Of a stretch of 64,000 nucleotides of DNA, positions 31,212-43,654 are shown in pieces; the stretch's first letter is position 1, and each line of letters begins with the position of its first letter. Made by a program: the position numbers and the translations under genes. The DNA comes from Odontesthes bonariensis (lineage: Eukaryota; Chordata; Actinopteri; Atheriniformes; Atherinopsidae). The notes under the pieces were generated by a model, which did not search any database, was not told the DNA's origin, and worked only from the letters and a program-made list of their open reading frames with translations. The stretch is from contig NC_134519.1 of NCBI RefSeq assembly GCF_027942865.1, positions 18,175,248 through 18,239,247 of the forward strand, in the 5' to 3' direction.

Positions 31212-34200
31212 ATGTCTGTCCTGCAGGAAATCAACTTGAATGTGAGGAACATGAAGCCGTTAGAGTATTCAGCGCTGGCCAAGCGGACAAACAAGATCAA
31301 GGAAGAACTCAGACAGGTATAGACAAACACTAATTATCACAGATCTGCAATATATACTGATGCTAAAGTTTTGTAACCTGTGATGTATCTGTTTTTAATT
31401 CACATGTCCACAGGGAGTAAGAAAGCCTTACAGGGAGGTGATAGATGCCTCATGGGGTGACCCACACAGGTTAGGTGTGAAGCCTCTGTCCTTTGTCAGA
31501 CAGGTAATTTCAGACCCACAGAAGACCGTGCAAGCTTGTTAATTATGTTCTGACTGAAAAATCTCTGCCATACACTGTCTCACAGGTTCTGGCAGCATGT
31601 CTTTACCCTCAGCTTATGAACACTGATAAACTGCTAGAGGATGTCAGACAGAGGGCTCAGAGACTGCTGGGGAGATGTGCTGGGGAGAGTGTAGGTAAGG
31701 CCCATCACTGTGGTCATATGATGAAAAGATGATATTTAGGTCAAATTAAGGGTACAAATAAACTATTTGCAGGGTCACGCGTCGCATTTCTGTGTGAGAA
31801 GCATTTAGCTGTAAAAACTTTCATTGTGGTTTGTTTTCCAGTATGTTGAAGTGTTGTAGTCCAACTCAGGCTGTGACTTGCCTACTTTAGAGTGACATGT
31901 TAAAGTTTGGGGCATTGGGGGTCAATATTTCGGTTACTGCTAATGGCTCTGCTACTAACAGATGACCTAATTTCCAAAAGGAAATCAGGTAAAGATGAAA
32001 TGTTTCTTCATATAATGAGACTTTTGAAACAACAAAAGAAAGTAAAAAAAAAGAAATGGGCCATTCTCTGTACTCAATAACACCCCCTTTGGCAAGTTTC
32101 ACAGCTGATAAATACTTTCTGTATTCAGTTAAGAGTACTTCAGTTCTTGTTTGGGGGGGGGGATTTCCTTTTTACAGACCGTGAAATGATTGCCTCTAGA
32201 ATTTGCTGGTGTTGAAGTAAATTTGAAGTAAAGTTATCTGTGAAACAATAATAATAAAATAACCCATTCAATTCTAATTTCATCACTGCATAGCCTATGT
32301 TAAAAGAAAGCATCAAGGCTTCGTCTGAGCGGGTCTTAATGGGTGAAATATTGGTCTTGATTTGCATTCATAGCAATCCTACGAGCAGCTCTTTGGAAGG
32401 TCGTCCTGGCCTTCAAGCGCACAACGTATCCTCCACCATTAAATTACTAGCCCAGGAAAATACACTTTGCTGTATTCTATAACAGTTTGCAGACATACAT
32501 TAAATCATTATTTGGAGCGCTGGCAGCTGCTTCGAGGAGCAAATAACCTGCCTTTTCAGGATATCATTACCTGTACAAACAAAACCATTGCAGTTTTTTT
32601 TTTCCTTATCTTTTTTTTTTTTATTCCCCCAGGTTCATATACGGCTACAGCGGGTATACCTGAAATAGTCCAAAGAGTCTCTGAATTCATAACAAAACGG
32701 GATGGTGGGGTTCCATCTTACCCTGAAAATATATACATCTCCCCCGGCTCACAGTGGGCACTCACGGTAGCATCACTCCCACACTGCAAACAGTCCCTTC
32801 TTATTGTTGATTATTGGTTAACCTGATTATAATTATTCATCCCTAACCCAATCTGTCTTTCACTGTGGTAATTAGAACATCTTCAACATCCTGGTGAACC
32901 CTGAGTCTTCAACCAGAACAGGAGTATTAACTCCAATGCCATGCCACTGCACCACCACTTTGTCCATTATGGGGCTGGGAGCAGTAGCCATCCCCTACTA
33001 CTTAAGTGAGGAGCAAGGGTGGGCGCTGCAGGTAGAGGAGCTGGAGCGAGCGCTGGAGACTGCGAAGAAAGTCTGTAACCCCGTTGCTCTGTATGTCATC
33101 AACCCAGGAAACCCAGCAGGTAGTAAAATTCAGTCAACAAGAGGATTATCTAGCAGTTTTACATTTGAGGACACATGGTAATTTTCATGTCACATTGCCT
33201 GTAGGTCATGTTCAAAGCAGAAAATCTATCCAAGCTGTGATCCGGTTTGTTTCAGAGAAGAGGCTCTTCCTTTTGGCTGATGAGGTGGATCAGAGTATCA
33301 TAATCTGTTCAAGCATAAAGTGAAAAAAACCAAAGTACCTGTAAAAAAATATGCTCACTGATTTATGTGTTCCCCCTTAGGTCTATCAGGACTGCATTTA
33401 TGGGGAAAACAGCAAGTTTGTCTCCTATAAAAGAGTTCTGGCTGAGATGGGGCCTCCTCTGTCAGACACAGTGGAGCTGGCCTCCTTCCACTCAGCATCC
33501 AAAGGCATAATGGGGGAGTGAGTTTTCAGTCCTGATGTGTATCTGAAGTGTGTCATCAACACACGAAAAGGCTCTCCACTCAAAACTTAAATGAAATACC
33601 ATGCTTTAACTTAGACAAATGAATGGGCTGACAAAACATTTTTACTATTAAGTCAACAAAAATGAGAAGGTTGAATTGTAAATCCCCTGTTTAAAATTAA
33701 TCAGCAACGCATAAACAATTAATAAACAGCTTTTAAGGCACTTTGATTTGTTGCAGGAAGGCATAAGGACAATTGCAAGTGTTTGTGATATAGCAATAGT
33801 TGAGAGATCAGCATCGACTTACAGTTGCTCACATGAAGTGATCGACTTGTTTTAAGTGCCTATACTTACTGTGAATGCTAAAAAGATCGTTGCAGAGCTA
33901 CTAAAAAAAAAATGGTAAACAATTCCATGACAATATGTTGCAGAAGAAAAATCTTTAAAATGTTTACCACTTGAACTGTAATGTTTAGACACTTCATACA
34001 AGTCTCTTCCAACAGGTGTGGACTGCGTGGTGGATATGTTGAACTTGTAAATCTGGACCCCGCTGTTATGAAATACATCTACAATCTATTCTCCATTGAT
34101 ACATGCGCACCTGTGTTAGGCCAGATTGCTCTGGATCTGATGGCAAACCCTCCACAGCCGGGAGACCCCTCATACCCTCTATATCACCAGGTGAGACCTG

Positions 34201-34942
34201 TGAAATGCAGTGCAGTTTTGCTACAAACCAGCTAATAACATGTGGCGCTCCAGTATGAATTTGCAAATGCTCTTGGCTCTCTTAAGTCTGCTCGGTCCTG
34301 TGTAGGAGACTCAACACATCAGAACCACATTGGTTCAAAATGTAAAGAGGGCCTGTGAGGTTCTCAACAGCCTGCCGGGTTTCAGCTGCCAACCGGTGGA
34401 AGGAGGAGCGTTTGCATTCCCCAGAATGTATCTCCCGCTTAAAGCCATTCAGAAAGCAAAGGTTAAATACTGATAAAGCAGAGCAATATGATGCAATTAA
34501 TGGGGGGTGATTAAAATAAAATTGTGCCATTTCAGTGGTGTACCATAACATGAGATGTCTGTGGATATTTTAGGAAGTAGGAATGCAACCAGATACATTT
34601 TACTGTATGAGACTGCTGGAGGAGGCTGGAGTGTTCGCCAGTCCCGGATGCGAGTACGGACAAAAGGAGGGCACCTACCACATCAGGTATGAGACAAGCC
34701 CTACTCTAGATGCAGACTTAGAAATACTAGACTTTGGCTTTATGAAGAACAGGTTTTTTTTTTTTGTACAAGTGGTTAATATCAAAGTTGAAAGATGTCC
34801 AATTCAAAAGAACCTCAAATACAATTTCACACCCTTCTTCTATCTCTACAGATTCTGCATTATGACCACTCAGGACATCATGGAAGAATTACTGAGACGC
34901 CTGACCGACTTTAATATAAAGTTTATGAAGGATTTTTCTTAA
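31212..34942 (+). CDS. Divergent alanine-aminotransferase-like PLP enzyme (gpt/gpt2-like paralogue)
   Basis: Eleven exons: 31212-31316, 31414-31503, 31586-31694, 32633-32766, 32876-33119, 33205-33284, 33381-33517, 34016-34190, 34306-34461, 34574-34686 and 34852-34942. They encode 477 residues (human GPT 496) in one frame with family-like exon layout. Conserved with alanine aminotransferase are INPGNP, LLADEVYQD, the Schiff-base lysine in ASFHSASKG (about residue 295), GGYVE, and GTYHIR with the carboxylate-binding arginine. Altered: the family GASDAI reads GSQWAL, the PLP-stacking IPQYPLY reads MPCHCTTT (His about 170), YAVRG reads YSALA, and SKGYMG reads SKGIMG. There is no evident mitochondrial presequence. 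Known ALTs convert alanine plus 2-oxoglutarate to pyruvate plus glutamate; whether this protein does so is doubtful. It may be the locus called gpt2l in some fish, but I cannot confirm that. Confidence 0.9.
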
Positions 34943-34984
34943 AAAAAAAAAAAAAAAAAAAGAGGCATTTGTTTCATTGCAGAC

Positions 34985-34990
34985 AATAAA
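34985..34990 (+). terminator. Polyadenylation signal of the aminotransferase-like gene
   Basis: AATAAA 42 bp after the stop codon. It faces the dhx30 signal on the other strand only about 35 bp away. Confidence 0.7.
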
Positions 34991-35025
34991 ATATTCAAAA
35001 TCCTACTCATGTTGTCATGTAAATG

Positions 35026-35031
35026 TTTATT
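35026..35031 (-). terminator. Probable polyadenylation signal of dhx30
   Basis: TTTATT on the plus strand (AATAAA on the minus) about 390 bp past the dhx30 stop codon. Confidence 0.55.
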
Positions 35032-35141
35032 ATAATAAATATGACATTATTTACCATCAAGTTCAGTGACCTTAGTCTTTACTCAGAGTAAAACGCAACT
35101 TCTGCTTTTCAGAAAGCAATTAAATTCAGTATGATGGGGGG

Positions 35142-35183
<42 letters not shown>
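35142..35183. repeat. Run of about 42 A (U-tract in the dhx30 3' UTR)
   Basis: A pure adenine homopolymer on the plus strand between the dhx30 stop at 35,420 and its likely polyadenylation signal. The dhx30 mRNA would therefore carry a long oligo(U). The exact length is unreliable in most sequencing data. Confidence 0.8.
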
Positions 35184-35184
<1 letters not shown>

Positions 35185-35419
35185 CCAAAATCCAAACAAT
35201 GGATTTTTACATAACATGTTGAGTTCAACATATATCAAGAAAACAAAGCAACAGCGAATGGTCCACTGTGGATTTCTGCTATTTAAAGAGTTACCGATTA
35301 ATTTAAGGGAAATAATTATCTCCATTACTCAAAAGTGCTAACAAAACTAAACTTTATCCTCTTTGGTTCCCCTGTACCAGCAGGCAGATCAAACATGCTT
35401 GTGTAGATAACGGTCATTT

Positions 35420-38400
35420 TCAGTCCACCTCACTTTCTCTGCTTTGACTGTGAAGAGAAGGGTTCGACTCCGTGTTGTTGAGCAGCTCTACAATTAAGGA
35501 TATGAGCTTTCCATCTTGAGTCGTGTTGGCGTTGCTGGGATTGTTTAGGTTCCGGTACAGCATGGTCTGAATGGAAGTACGGATCTCCCACAGCAGCTCC
35601 CACATCTCAACTGACAGCTCGCAGCGCACCAGAGAGCGTCCGGGAAATGATACTTCCACCCTGTCACCGTTCACTGAGAAACACACACACACAAAAAAAA
35701 GAAGATTATATTTTTGATGCTTGATGGAAGCTCAAGGAAAACAGTTTGACATATTGCTGGATGAAGGTAGTTTTAATAAAAAAAAAAAAAAAAAAAAAAA
35801 ACAACCACAGGAAAGAAATATCAGCTAATGATCAGTTAAAGGATCTGAGGGTGGGGAGTTAAGGCTGATAGGCTACCTTACCTGTTTTTATCCTAACAGA
35901 CTGTGATCTGGCCTGTGTAGTGTTGTACGCAGGCTTTAAGAGGTAAAGTGTTGAAAATGAAAGAGATGGATGATGGCGATGCTGCATTCATATTACATCT
36001 TTTTTTTTTTTAATAAATAGTAGAAGAATATCTACTGCTGCACTCTGAGACAGTGCATAGGATGTAGTGACTTCTAGTGGCTCAGAGCAGTGCAACAAAC
36101 TGAATAAGCCACATTGAGTCAGGGTGGTGGAAATTAAAAAAAAAAAAAAAAAAAAAAACTTTTCAAAAGGCAATAACCGATTATTTTCTGACAATCATAT
36201 ACACTAAACCAATAGAGCTCCTAAATATTACATTTTAAAAGACAAAATGACACAATCCAACTATCAGAAAACATGTTAATGATTTCAGACATTTTGACCC
36301 CATTACCAAAACTGATGTTCACATGTCTTCCAGTCCTACACACCCAAACACCTACAAACACTACAACACCTGCGTTATTAGACTGCAGACGCCGACAAAT
36401 ATGCTACCTGTCTCTGTGATATCGCAGTCTGTGAGCAGCAGCAGGGCAAGTGGGTGAACTGCAGAAGAATCTCTGATGAAAACATTCCCGTTAGACTTGA
36501 CAGCGCCGAAGAATGTCAGCCAACGACTAGGGAGGTCATCTTTTCCTCTGCAACATCAAAGACAGAGTTCAGATGTACGGCATGCAAGTACATAATGCTG
36601 CTGCAGTGGAAGTTCCGAGCATCTTCAAACCTGTTCACTGAGGAGCGATGAAGCAACACCGGTCCACCGAGTGTGCGGAAAGACAGACTGTGGGGACGAA
36701 AGCGCCCTCCTTTGGTAATGACACCCTTCTTCATCTGTAAACACAGCAGGCGAATTCATGCCAAGCTGGAATGCGACCTCATTAAGCAGTGCAAGCGGAA
36801 ATCGGGATTCAATGAGCAGAGGCAGGTTTTTAGACTGATACACATAGCAACTGTGACTAAAGGAAAAAAACAAAAACAAAAAAACAATTATCCTACTTAA
36901 TGGATGATTTACAAGTTTTCGGGGTTTACAATAAGCCTCCCACAGGTCACTCTGGGATGCTGCCGTGTACCTGAATGAGGTTGGGATACAGTCCAGCCAG
37001 AAGCACAGCTTTCAGCAGCTCATCTTGGTTACTGTGCTCATTGTAGAGAGAAGTGTGACGCTGGCAGTCACTGGCACGAGAAACCAGCCCTGCTTCCTGC
37101 AGATTGTCGCAAAACTGAGAGATGAGACCTGCCACAGAAAGAAACGAGTCCACATGAGAGGTTTCAAAAAGCTGGCTCAGCCAGTCTTTAATTGTGCATG
37201 CAAGTCAGACAAACCGTTTATAAATCGGAGACTAGCTTTAGACAGACTATATTTTTTCGTAAATTCCTCCCTGTCGTCTCTGTCGCCCTCATGCTGAACT
37301 CTCCTCCAACCAAGAACTGCTCTACTGAACACCAGATAGTCACTGAAGCTGGAGCCGCTCAGAGCCTCTTTGGCCTGGATAAACAAAACACAAATGATTG
37401 AATGACATCTACAGCAAAGTACATTTTAACACACAGGTTAAATAAACTTGTTTAAGAACAAACTGGGATTTCATATATTTTAGGGTACAATTGATTAATA
37501 GGGACAAAAATATTTGGCATTGGTGCAATACTGAGAAAGAAAGCCTTTACTGTGAGCACTAAACTATAATTCATAGAGCAACTGTCCATGTCAAAATGAA
37601 AATTCTTGTTTTTGCCTCAGACAGAGGAAGACTCCTTCCAAAAGTCTTGCTCTGAAATCATGTGGGAGTATAGAATAGTCTAGTAACATAGCAGACTTGA
37701 AATACAAAAGCATAGTTTACCGTTACCTAAAGGAATAAGCAGACTCTTTCTGTGTTGTTGCTAGTTGTGCTACAGGTAGATTAAAGCTCACCTTGTTGAC
37801 GAGCGCTCTGTTCTGCAGGCTGTTGTGGAACGGGTCTCTGGTGAGACAGGCAGCGACAGACGACATGGGCAGAACACACCTGAACATAGCACTCAGCACC
37901 AGCACTTTGCCCAGCCGTGGGTCACATGACATACAGGCAACCCGTTCTCCTAAAGGAGTCAGAGTTTCTGTCTTATCCAGAACTCCTGCCAAAGAAAAAC
38001 CATGTTGTGAATTTAGTCCTTCGCTTAAGTTTATAAATTGGTATAAATGAGGGTTAGTCACTCACCTATATCTTGTAGGTTTTGCACAGCATCTCTCACA
38101 GCTTCTAGTTCGGGACTGTCCATCACTTGGGATAAGAAATCTACAGCCTACACACACACACATGCAATTCCAAGTTGTCATTTAATTTGGCAGAAAAAAA
38201 GATTAACAAAGAGAAAAAAAAATGGGTTAGAAGCTCTTTTAAAGTACCTTGGAGTTAGGACTGTGAATTTTAGCCTGCACCACTAAACTCTCAAGTGGTG
38301 TACGCAAGATCTCAGGAACGGGGAAGGGTGTCATGGCTTCTAACTGTTTCCTTGGGAACAGGTGGTAGGACTGCCCTGGCTGACAACGTCCTGCTCTCCC

Positions 38401-41400
38401 TTTTCTTTGTGTGACATTAGAGTGAGATATCCAAACTGTATCCAGACAGGAGACCTGGAAAACCAAACAGATGAATTAGTTTCATCATAAAGCCCGGGAC
38501 TGTTTGCTGACAGATCCTGACAGGAAACAGAAGTTAAGTGTAAATACTAGCCTTTGTCCGTGGGTCATAATTCTGTTCTTTTTGAGTTCCTGTATCCACA
38601 ACATGCACGATGTCGTCTATTGTAATGGAGGTCTCAGCAATATTTGTGGCTAGTACAATCTTCCTTTTTCCTGCTTTTGGGTGCTGGAACACAGCCTGCT
38701 GATCAGCCACTGATAGGCTAGAGTGCACTAGAATTAAAACGGAGGAAATTATGCTTTTTTCCCCCCCACAAAGAAATTACCGGTAAAGCTGTCTTTTTTT
38801 TTTTTTTCCTTACATGGTAGGATCATGTGCGAGTCTGAAGAAAAATGTTGTTTTTCCTCGAGCTTCTGTTGAACTGCTCTGATGTCCTGCCACCCAGGGA
38901 GAAAACACAGCACTGCCCCTACAGAATGATAGGGAAGATGTATGACAAGAAAAAAAAAAAAAAAAAACTGAGGCTATCATCTTAAAACACCGTTATGCAT
39001 TACTGTTTTGACATTGTGTTACTTACCAGGCTCTCCATTTCTGTCAATGTGCTCTAGAAGATCAGCTACCAAATCCAGATCTGGTGACGCCTCAACAAAT
39101 CCTCCCTTGAACAATATTGAATAAAAATATATAAGACCCATGGAAAAATAACTACATAGTAGATAAACACTTCATATATAAGTCACCTATATGAAGTGAC
39201 TTATGACATAAAAAAGCTAAAAAAAAAAATCTGGCAGTCTTCGGTTTCACCTGCTTGTCTGTCTCCACTCCCTCTTGGACTCGAGCTCGACGTCCCATCT
39301 CTTTCAGCAGGTCCTCCAGGAATCTGTCTTGTACTGGATGCATGAACCCTGGCACCTTTACGATAGGGCAGCCTCCAAAGTACTTACTCAGCCGCTGGTT
39401 GTCCCCAGTAGCACTCATAAGCACAACTCGTAGGTCAGGGTTCTCCTTTAAGCTTGAGCGCAGTAAGGCAAGAAGTAGGTCTGTGTTTACGTCTCTCTCG
39501 TGGACTTCGTCCACTACGATGTGACTGATTCCCTTCAGAGTCGGATTTGACTGCAGCTTCCTCAGCAGGACGCCCACAGTCAGGAAGAGCATCGCTCCTC
39601 CACTCCGCTCTGGGGGTCTGCTCTCAAGTCTCACCTATTAAAAAGAAGAAGAAGAATCCTAAAAATCAGCCAACTGTTTCAACTCTAACTGGAAAAAAAA
39701 TAAATAAAAATAAATAAATCATTCAGTTCAATTGAGTTTTATTAACACAGCGCCAAGTCTACCTGATATCCCACACAGTGTTTAAGTTCTGGACCCATCT
39801 CATGAGCAACGCGGTGGGCCACAGACACAGCGCTGATCCGACGAGGCTGAGTCACCAGGATGTTGCACTCGGCGCCCTCCCCACCCTTCACGTGTTCCTC
39901 CAGCAGGAGGCGAGGGATCCGTGTTGTCTTGCCACATCCCGTCTCGCCAGCGATCACAACCACCCTGGAAGACCGCACAGCCGAGATGACACGCTGGCGG
40001 TGGGCATCGACTGGCAGCTCCACACACAGTCCAGGACTCGCCTTTTCCCATTCGTTCTGCAGGCGGAGGTTGAGCAGCTGAGCCTGATGTTCAGACAGAG
40101 GCCTGTACGGCCTGCCAGTGATAGCATCAGTTACAAAGTCTTCATCCTCATCTTCTTCATCCTGGTTTACAGTCTGCTGTCCTCTTGCCTCTTCTTCCTC
40201 CCATAGTTTCTGAACTTCTGTTGCTACTGGGTACTGTGAGAAAAAAAAAATGAGGTAATTTTGAGTCATGAATTGAATATATTTATACTATTATGGAGGC
40301 CTAAGCTGTGGTTCCTAGCCCAATACAGATCTGGGTGGTTACAAAACACCTTTGTGAAAAACGAAAATAAATGTTTTCCACAAGGTTTGAAAATGACATG
40401 AAAATATTTATTGAAAAAAATAATTATTCATACATAAATATGATACATGCATCTATATCCGTTTTATTTTAAGAAGAATATTTGTGCTTGCAGCATTTAG
40501 ATTTGCCAAGATCAGGAGAAAAGTAACATTAATGATCAAAATAAATGAGGAGAGTCTAACTGTCACCCCTATGGGATGAGAACCAACCTGTGCAAGGTAC
40601 CCCCTCATGTTTTGTTCCAGGTACTCTGGGACTTCCAGTGGAAGTGGACGCCTCTCCCTCTCTCCTGCCTCCTTCACCTTCTCTTGATGGTACTTGGCAT
40701 GAGTGAGTGGGTTGTTGTTTTTATCCAGCAGCTCCAGCTCCTGCAGCAGGTGGCATGATACAGGTCTTGACACACTTCTGACATGTAGGTAATGGCATGA
40801 TTGTTTCACCAAGCTCGCCTCACCTTCAGCTTCATGCAGGCCAGTGCTGCAGCTTTCCTCTCCGCTGCCACTCGGCTACTCGCTGTGGCTGTAAATGCCA
40901 TCTCCTCAGGCCAAAGCAGGGTCAGCTCACACTTCTTTAGCTTTCCTCCTGACGTTCTGAACTGCATCAGTTCCTGCAGTGACATATTACAGAGTAACTT
41001 ACAAAATAAGGCAAGCTAAAACTGAAAAGCTGGCAGTGCAGAAAGGGAAGACATCTACCGACCCTGATTCTGTTGGATGATGTGGCCACTTGGACAACCC
41101 TGGTCAGGAGAGACTTAGGTTGTGGAAAAAGGGAAAGAGCTTCAGAGACATTGGAAGAGTCTTCTTTAAGAGGCAATCGTTCCTCTGCTCTGGGTGGGAC
41201 TACATGAACATTATCTGGCAACCAGTCTTCCTCGTTATCATGAAGGTGGGAATATAGCCCTCCTTTTCCCCGACCAGCTCTCCTCTTGGGGAGCTGATTG
41301 TTTGGACCAATCACACCCATTTCCTGTGCACAAACAAGAGTGTTGAGAATCCATATCGGTAAACCGGCAAGATAAAAAGTTAATATGTGCCGTTTCTTCC

Positions 41401-42131
41401 ATTACAGATGCTCACCCTGAGCTTGAGACAAGCGGCGGCAGCAGCAAATCTCTCTGCATCGATCTTCTTGGAAGCATAACCCTCCTCTTTAATCTCGCAG
41501 GGCCACAGCAGCGTGACGGTGGCTTTCTACAGAAACACATTTACAACACACACTTACTGAAACAAAAGTCACGAATATTGTGAATACGTAACTGCTATGT
41601 TATCATGACCGTGCTGACCTTGAGACCCGCATTTTCTGTGCAGCTGTACTGGATGAGCTGGGACGGGTCGCTCATCCCCATTGACCGAGAAATTGTGTTA
41701 TTCAAGAGGTTTTTAGGATCTGGGAACTCCTTCAGGAGGTCTGGGTTAACATTACCTAGTTGATAAAACAAAAGTCAGACGCAGAAAAAGGTCAACCATA
41801 TGCACACACCACTCCAGCCAAGTAAATAAATACTGAAGAAAGACCTTGAAATAGAAAACAGGAATGATGGGTTTTTACACAATGAATGTCATTGAGGTTA
41901 ATGCCTTTGCGAACTGTCACCTGTTAGCTAACGTTAGCCAGCCGGCATTTTTCTCTCACCTTGTTTATTCTGGACATACGACGTGCCATGTTCCTGAGAG
42001 CTCCGAGCTTTTGTCCCATACCACCGCATTTCTCTGCTCCAGTTGGACGCTGTTTTTCCACCAGTACCAACGCATTTGGTAAGATTGTAGAGCGAGCTCA
42101 GTCGCATGAGTAGACCACCGGGTAGCGCCAT
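35420..42131 (-). CDS. dhx30: ATP-dependent RNA helicase DHX30 (mitochondrial form)
   Basis: Nineteen exons in transcript order: 42131-41960, 41755-41619, 41526-41416, 41323-41063, 40973-40824, 40740-40588, 40233-39763, 39634-39251, 39105-39027, 38918-38814, 38727-38552, 38454-38248, 38147-38066, 37985-37792, 37374-37215, 37128-36971, 36734-36631, 36547-36408 and 35673-35420. They give 1,165 residues (human 1,194). The N-terminus is rich in Arg, Lys and Ser with few acidic residues ([19 protein letters not shown]), fitting mitochondrial import. Two double-stranded-RNA-binding repeats follow ([19 protein letters not shown] and [11 protein letters not shown]). The helicase core has Walker [10 protein letters not shown] (K about 430), DEVH in [14 protein letters not shown], and motif [13 protein letters not shown]30 associates with mitochondrial RNA granules and is needed for mitoribosome assembly. 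Exon 11 ends at a GC donor. Confidence 0.96.
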
Positions 42132-43146
42132 CTTTAAACTACAAACTCTTCTTCTTTGCCTAAGAGCTGTGGTAAGACATATGGTTTTTACAGCGACCCC
42201 TGTTGGATCGGAGTACAAACTAACGCATAGAAATATCCCCCCTCTTGACAGGCATTTACCAAGTTCTTAGAATTATTTTTTTTAATTAAATTAAATGAAA
42301 TTTTTAATTTTATTTTCTTCCTGTAAAACACAGAATGAAAGAAATTCATGCTGTAGATGAGTCTTCTGAATATTTCATAATAATAGATAAATAAATCATT
42401 TTCAGTCTCTTTATACTTGCTTTAAGCCTTTGTGTAGTTGCATTTAATGAGTTTGAATTTCTTTATCTGTAGTTATTTCTTAATTAATCAGTTTATGCAT
42501 CTCCATAGCGTTTTGATTTACAAACACAAATTGTTAATATTGACTTCAAAGCAAAGCAGAACCTGGGTCTGTGCTCTATGGGCTCATTCATTTAGCTTTC
42601 TTTGCGCACGAGTTTTCAATTAATGTGGAACATCTGATAAGTCCATTGATGATCGATTGAAGCTTAACAATGTAATTCAAGAGGTTCTCAAACAACCAAA
42701 AGGCGTCAAAGGTGATCACAGTTCCGACCTTTAAATGCATTTATTAATTGTGACAGTTTCATTATATCATTTACTTGAAACAGAGTATTTGCACAGTGTT
42801 AATTAGTACTTGTGTGTCAGTAAAGCCTCTGAATTCTATTCCCACCACAGTGACAAGCTGAGACTCACAGTTATAGCACTGACCTGATAAACTGCAGATG
42901 CGGATTACCTTTACTTGCTGCAGTCTGACTCCACCTTCAGTGCACTTTTCTTCTGTGCGCAATATGTCTTGAATAAACCTAACATAACTCTACACCTAAA
43001 GGAGACCAGTGTGGAATGTGAGAATATTGTGACAGAGTACTATAAGCCGTCCAACCTGTTGTCTGTCAAATTCGGGACAAAAGTGGTTACTGGGCACCAG
43101 TTGTTGGACACTAAACTGCAAATTTGTCTGAGCAACAGACCACAAT

Positions 43147-43235
43147 GCCCATCCAACCATTTATTTTCTATACCTGCTTAATCCAGTTCAGGGTGCCTTT
43201 CCCAGCTATGGTGAAAGGCGGGGAACGTGCTGCAG
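43147..43235 (+). repeat. Short fragment of a fish LINE-like repeat (CR1/L2 type tail)
   Basis: The words CCATCCAACCATTTATTTTC, ACCTGCTTAATCCAGTTCAG and GGTGAAAGGCGGGGAACG are diverged versions of a very common fish interspersed repeat. Only the tail is present. Confidence 0.55.
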
Positions 43236-43626
43236 ATCACTGACACAGCAATGTTACAGACACAAGCACTTTACCCTTCATTCCAACATTAATTGACTGT
43301 TTAAAAAAAGTCTATTGATTTTGAATTTTTGTTGTTTAATGACATGTAGATATATACATTCATAGACTTAATGGAAGAAATTACTTCCAGTTGATCCATG
43401 AGAAGAGAAGCAATGCCATACAGCTTTAATGCTGGATACTGTGAACTCCTAAATGGTCTATCAGTGAAATCAAGCTGGGATGTTTTACCCCATGCAAAAC
43501 TGAAATTAAAAACTCTGATCTGCTGATGAAATACAAGACATAGAAAATTCTGTATTTTTTTGTACAAACAGAATATGTCAAGTTGCAACTAGTGTGTACA
43601 GTACACCACGGTGATAGGCTACCTGC

Positions 43627-43654
43627 CACCTGGAGAATAGAAGGAAAACTCCCA
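43627..43654 (+). promoter_or_regulatory. Possible PTF1-type pancreatic control element
   Basis: An E-box CACCTG (43627-43632) is followed 15 nt later by ACTCCCA (43648-43654), a two-mismatch version of the RBPJ half-site TTTCCCA. The pair sits about 100 bp upstream of the elastase start codon. Exocrine pancreas genes are known targets of PTF1, which binds such pairs at one- or two-turn spacing. The match is imperfect. Confidence 0.35.

Noticed and set aside
33285-33323. Continuation of aminotransferase exon 6 past ADE into VDQSIIIC
   Set aside because: The donor GTGGAT and the next acceptor restore the invariant DEVYQD motif, so the continuation is intronic.
39255-40206. Plus-strand frames of 89-142 codons opposite dhx30 exons 7-8
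   Set aside because: They are antisense shadows of the helicase core exons.
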